A DNA stretch of 64,000 nt from Cristatella mucedo (Eukaryota; Bryozoa; Phylactolaemata; Cristatellidae). A program made the position numbers and the translations under genes. Below, one piece after another: positions 46,099-64,000 of the stretch. Each line of letters starts with the position of its first letter. Positions within the stretch are counted from its first letter, which is position 1. Where the stretch lies: positions 266,001 through 330,000 of the forward strand of contig WPIO01000004.1 in NCBI GenBank assembly GCA_009760855.2. The letters are read 5' to 3'. The notes under the pieces are model-generated. The model made no database searches and was not told the origin of the DNA. It saw only the letters and a program-made list of their open reading frames with translations.

Positions 46099-47421
46099 AT
46101 GGATTCGAGCTCGATCGCTCCCGAGGAGGCCGCGGCCGCGGCCGCGTGCTGCTTGGACGCGCGGCTCGCCTGGGACGTTATAGGCGGCGCGACACGGCAG
46201 GTCTGCCTCTCTTGCGGCGCGCTCTCCGGCGGCGAGACGTACGAGGACGAGAGCGCCGGCGGAACCACGTTCACGTTCGCCTCCGGTCGCAGCGTGGCCA
46301 CCAGCGAGAGGCTGGCGTCGCAGCAGCGCGAGCGCATCAGTCGGGGCGCACTGGGCGGCCTGAGGCGGATACGAGCTCTCTGCGCCAGCCTGCAGTGCGA
46401 CGACGCCATGCGACGCGAGTGCGAGGCCGCGTACCAGTCGGCGCTCGCGCGCGACGAGCTGCGCTGCAAGGGCCGGCCGCTCAAGGACGCCGTCGCCGCG
46501 GCCTGCGTGTACCTCAAGATGCGCGAGCGAGACCTGCCCATAACGCTCACGAGCATGGCCAATCTGCTGCCGCCCTCTGGCGGCGGCGGCGGCGGCGCGT
46601 TCGAGCTCGGCGCTGCGTTCAAGACGCTCGTCGGCTTGCTGGGCATCAGCGTGCCGCCGGTCGACACGGTCGACGTCGTGCGGGCGGCTCTGTCGTCGTC
46701 GGCGGCCGCCGCATCGCGCTTCTCTGCCGACGACGTCGCCGCGATCGCTCGGCTCGTCGAGCTGCTGAGGGACCTGTGGGTGACCGCCGGCCGGCGACAC
46801 AACACCGTCATCCTCGGAGCGGCGTTCGTCTACGAGAGGCTGCGCCGCGGCGGCGGCGCGCCGTCGCTCATGATCGGCGCCTTCTTGAAGCAGTTCGACG
46901 CGAACGCGTCCCGCCAGCAGACGGGCCAGGTCGCCAAGGAGGCGGAGCGAGTGCTGCTGAGCTGCTGCTCGCGCCTGCCGTGGATGAGAGGCGTGCCGGT
47001 GGACATGCGGGCCGTCGCGAGCAACCTGGACCAGATATTTCGCTTCAAGCAGACCGTGCTGCGAAGCGAAGCCGCCGCGGCGAGTGCGGCGCCGCAGCCG
47101 GGAACCTCGAGCTGCGGAGGAGGCGAGGGCGTGGTCGTGAGCGACGAGCTGCTGGCTGCTGCGCTCGAGCCCTACGAGCGCCACGCTGCTGACGTGGCGG
47201 TAAAGCTCGGCCGGATGAGCGATCCCGAGCTCGGCGAGAGCGACATCCCGGAATCCGAACTCGACAAGTTCATCAGGAGCCCCGCCGAGGCCAGCGATCT
47301 GGCCGAAGCGCTAGCCGCCATGGAGAATCCGGCCGCCTGCGAGCTGGACATGTGGCAAGCCGCAGCCGTCGTCAGCAGAAAGCGAAAGGCCCACTCGAGG
47401 CCGAACGAAGCTGCCTCTTGA
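46099..47421 (+). CDS. BRF2: TFIIB-related factor 2 (BRF2), TFIIIB subunit
   Basis: 440-residue single-exon protein; human BRF2 is 419. BRF2 replaces BRF1 in the TFIIIB that recruits RNA polymerase III to type 3 promoters such as U6, together with SNAPc, TBP and BDP1, in the nucleus. Visible: a reduced N-terminal zinc ribbon (CLSC at 36-39, but only adjacent Cys17-Cys18 where the first C-x2-C should be), the linker ERISRGALGGLRRIRALC (~80-97) matching human VSRSQQRGLRRVRDLC, two cyclin-like helical repeats (~100-195 and ~210-320), and the C-terminal BRF2 motif SDIPESELDKFIRSP at 381-395 matching human ENISDSEIEQYLRTP. A basic SRKRK near 427 may be an NLS. GC content is far above the flanks. 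It is convergent with RPP30. Absence of introns suggests intron loss or a retrocopy; the frame is intact. Confidence 0.88.
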   Translation: MDSSSIAPEEAAAAAACCLDARLAWDVIGGATRQVCLSCGALSGGETYEDESAGGTTFTFASGRSVATSERLASQQRERISRGALGGLRRIRALCASLQCDDAMRRECEAAYQSALARDELRCKGRPLKDAVAAACVYLKMRERDLPITLTSMANLLPPSGGGGGGAFELGAAFKTLVGLLGISVPPVDTVDVVRAALSSSAAAASRFSADDVAAIARLVELLRDLWVTAGRRHNTVILGAAFVYERLRRGGGAPSLMIGAFLKQFDANASRQQTGQVAKEAERVLLSCCSRLPWMRGVPVDMRAVASNLDQIFRFKQTVLRSEAAAASAAPQPGTSSCGGGEGVVVSDELLAAALEPYERHAADVAVKLGRMSDPELGESDIPESELDKFIRSPAEASDLAEALAAMENPAACELDMWQAAAVVSRKRKAHSRPNEAAS

Positions 47422-47824
47422 CCAATCGTATCGTGCGGGCATCGTCTGCCAGTGCACCACGCCTAGTGAAGTGATTAGAAGCGCTTTTTACTAGATATTG
47501 TGCTGCAGCTGTCGGACTGCTTACAAATTCCTTAGCGTTTCTTTTTTGAATGGTGTGTGAATGCTACGGTTACTGTGATTGGGCTTTCTTTTCTCCATGA
47601 ACGCGCTTGAGTACATGTGCATATTTTTTATTGACCCTCAAAATCCTTCGGCCATTGCATTAGTCGCTGCCGAGGTTACCAAAGATGAAAAATGCCGAGT
47701 TTGGCTAATGGCAGCTTGGCTGTAGCTTAAAGTCCACAGTCACAGCTCACAGCGACTAGTAAGCCGGAAGCTTTAGACACCGGCCATACCAGCATTAGGA
47801 CTGGCTGAGTCTGGGCTTCTGAAG
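47422..47824. other. BRF2/RPP30 convergent 3' region
   Basis: Holds both 3' UTRs. No separate gene seen. Confidence 0.5.
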
Positions 47825-47830
47825 TTTATT
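47825..47830 (-). terminator. RPP30 polyadenylation signal AATAAA
   Basis: tttatt on the plus strand, i.e. AATAAA on the minus strand, 37 bases downstream of the RPP30 stop. Confidence 0.6.
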
Positions 47831-47866
47831 GAAAGTGCACTTTCTAAGTGCGGTAGTAGCCAGCGA

Positions 47867-62485
<14,619 letters not shown>

Positions 62486-62564
62486 CTGAAACGACGAGCA
62501 GAACAAAATGGTGGCGGCTGCCACAAACGAAGCAGGCACGAACGATTGCACCCCGAAAGACTTA

Positions 62565-62703
62565 TAGGGATTCTGACAGTAGGCCAACAGAAAGCCAGGA
62601 AAACTACACAGCTAAATCCTTAGCCGAATGTTTGAGGGATTCCGACAGTAGGCCAACAGGAAGCCAGGAAAACTACACAGCTAAATCGTTAGCCGAATGC
62701 TTG
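62565..62703. repeat. ~70-bp tandem duplication
   Basis: gggattctgacagtaggcca... to ...agccgaatgtttga repeated twice, nearly identical, beside RPP30 exon 2. Confidence 0.9.
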
Positions 62704-62749
62704 ACCCATGCCCAATTGCTAGAAAGAAAGAAGCATCGCCGAAGTCACG

Positions 62750-62920
62750 TGCTCATCGGGATTTGAACCGAAGGCCTCCTCAGAGACCAGCGGCAGTTGC
62801 CCAGAAACTGACACATTTCGACCAACAGGCGAAAGGAACCGAATCAAGTGAATAGACACAGCAAATGCATAAGACACCGCTGTACAGGGACTTGTAGGTT
62901 GCACACCGTGCAACCTACAA
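62750..62920 (-). other. tRNA-like B-box and 13-bp palindrome
   Basis: The minus strand has ggttcaaatcccg near 62757-62769, a perfect B-box, without a foldable tRNA around it, so a SINE fragment is likely. At 62892-62904/62908-62920 the arms ttgtaggttgcac and gtgcaacctacaa pair perfectly around acc. Confidence 0.5.
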
Positions 62921-63106
62921 CGCTGAGAGCACGAGGGGAGCTGAATCCTAAAGCCTCGACTCCAATGTCCCCCCCCCCCGATTCACCCAGGCAGGCAGAC
63001 TGCCAAGGTGGTCATAGCAATCTAGTCGCAACCAAAAATGGCATGGCATCACAGAAGCATCATGCTCTGCACACCAGGGGGCATTGGCATTCAACCTCTC
63101 GTAAAC

Positions 63107-63195
<89 letters not shown>

Positions 63196-63199
63196 ATGC

Positions 63200-63249
<50 letters not shown>

Positions 63250-63262
63250 GCATTCAACCTCT
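63107..63262. repeat. (TA)n array flanked by a short direct repeat
   Basis: Long atatat array with an internal atgccatacata / tatgtatggcat inverted pair. ggcattcaacctct occurs on both sides (63086 and 63249), suggesting expansion within a duplicated segment. Tyr/Ile open frames are artefacts. Confidence 0.9.
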
Positions 63263-64000
63263 TGCAGTGGTGGTGATGGTGGTAGTCTTTCTGCCGTTTG
63301 AACCCACAAATCAGACGTCAGAAGGCAGACAGAGTGCAGAAGAAGGATAACTGCTGAGGCCATAGCAGGACACCTGTGCGCATGTACTTCTTATCATGCA
63401 AACTTGTGAACAAAGTGGTTTTGCTATGTCGGCAGCAGCGCATAGCAGACTTTCAACGTCTTACAATATATTGCATACCATACAGAACAAATGATAGAGC
63501 TGAGCTGAAGCAGGACACTGGAAAGTAGGGGATACTATATCCAAAGCAAAACCCAGCTGGAACAAAGCAGGAGCACGCAGCAGCAGCAGTATCAACTAAT
63601 CGATTGCAACGTCAGTTTGCACTCCACACACAGTCGTGAAATTCTTCAGAGCTATCAGCAAGGCCACACTGAGCAACATAGCATTGCTTCGTCTTCTAAT
63701 AGTCGCTAGTTTGTCATGGGACGAAAGTCATGCACAAGAAACTGCAGCGTCTCCACAAAGGCGCTTGTTGTCTGCATGGAGCGAATCTCTGCACAAGAAG
63801 TTTCCAGTTAATCATATGCTTAAGGGCCTTACGATCGTTGGCTCTTTAATAAAGTTCATATGCAAACGGAAAGAATGCAGGGAGAGCAGGGCAATCACAG
63901 GAACGTAAATAAGTAAGAAACTTAATGCAGTTACCTGAGTAGAGTCAAAGAGCCAACTGACTTCCATCTTGGGAGAGAAAGAAATATCATAACCGATCGT
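63263..64000. other. Right edge, no confirmed exon
   Basis: The RPP30 first coding exon should be here or beyond. A minus-strand 33-nt candidate (63919-63951) has a strong acceptor (tttctctcccaag) and donor (GTAACT) and reads MEVSWLFDSTQ, but its phase does not join exon 2, so it is not called. Confidence 0.3.

Noticed and set aside
46029-47192. 387-aa Arg-rich plus frame and 373-aa minus frame over BRF2
   Set aside because: GC-rich shadows of the BRF2 frame; no family features.
62948-63363. Tyr/Ile-repeat frames, also at 42754-43235 and 55052-55351
   Set aside because: Translations of (TA)n and (CA)n microsatellites.
63640-63790. Minus-strand AFVETLQFL segment resembling the RPP30 N-terminus
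   Set aside because: No donor in the phase needed to join exon 2, and no upstream start of the MxxxxDL type.

Overview
This is eukaryotic, almost certainly invertebrate-metazoan, nuclear DNA. The signs are spliced genes with GT-AG introns, metazoan-type proteins (a beta-TrCP D domain, a RING/B-box TRIM-like protein, BRF2 and RPP30), long introns, microsatellites, and a dense load of LINEs, tRNA-derived SINEs, a hAT transposon and solo LTRs. I cannot name the species. Most long open frames here are retrotransposon debris, GC-rich shadows or dinucleotide repeats. The host genes were found by reading splice sites and family motifs.

Host genes. (1) 1135-1465 (-): one exon of a beta-TrCP (BTRC/FBXW11, slimb) gene whose F-box and WD40 exons would lie left of the window. 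(2) 29360-35969 (+): a TRIM-like gene (RING, two B-boxes, coiled coil, C-terminal propeller-like region). Its first exon is interrupted by a 507-bp LINE insertion and also carries a one-base frameshift and an in-frame stop, so this copy is annotated as a pseudogene. (3) 46099-47421 (+): BRF2, the TFIIB-related factor for type 3 RNA polymerase III promoters, here without introns. (4) 47867-62485 (-): RPP30, the p30 subunit of RNase P/MRP. Ten coding exons, including a 30-nt microexon, join in phase; only the first coding exon was not found. BRF2 and RPP30 are tail to tail, about 445 bp apart, and both act in the RNA polymerase III/tRNA pathway.

Repeats. 2-9 kb holds LINE and SINE relics. A multi-kb block at 8.9-13.8 kb recurs at 41.2-44.0 kb with a 14-bp minisatellite inside; 12.0-13.9 kb of it is CpG-rich. 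14.3-19.7 kb is a decayed minus-strand LINE ('family B') split by a plus-strand LINE ('family A') with a 5-bp target duplication. 20.3-21.3 kb is another family A copy, followed by an R2-like endonuclease-domain remnant. 22.7-25.7 kb is a complete but dead hAT element with 8-bp target duplications and a LINE nested inside. 45.5 and 58.0 kb carry two copies of one solo-LTR-like sequence in opposite orientations. RPP30 introns are filled with SINEs, (CA)n/(TA)n arrays and short tandem duplications.

Family A LINEs and the tRNA-derived SINEs share a 3'-terminal stem-loop followed by (ATT)n, implying that the SINEs use the LINE reverse transcriptase. Family names A and B are mine, used only to group copies inside this window.
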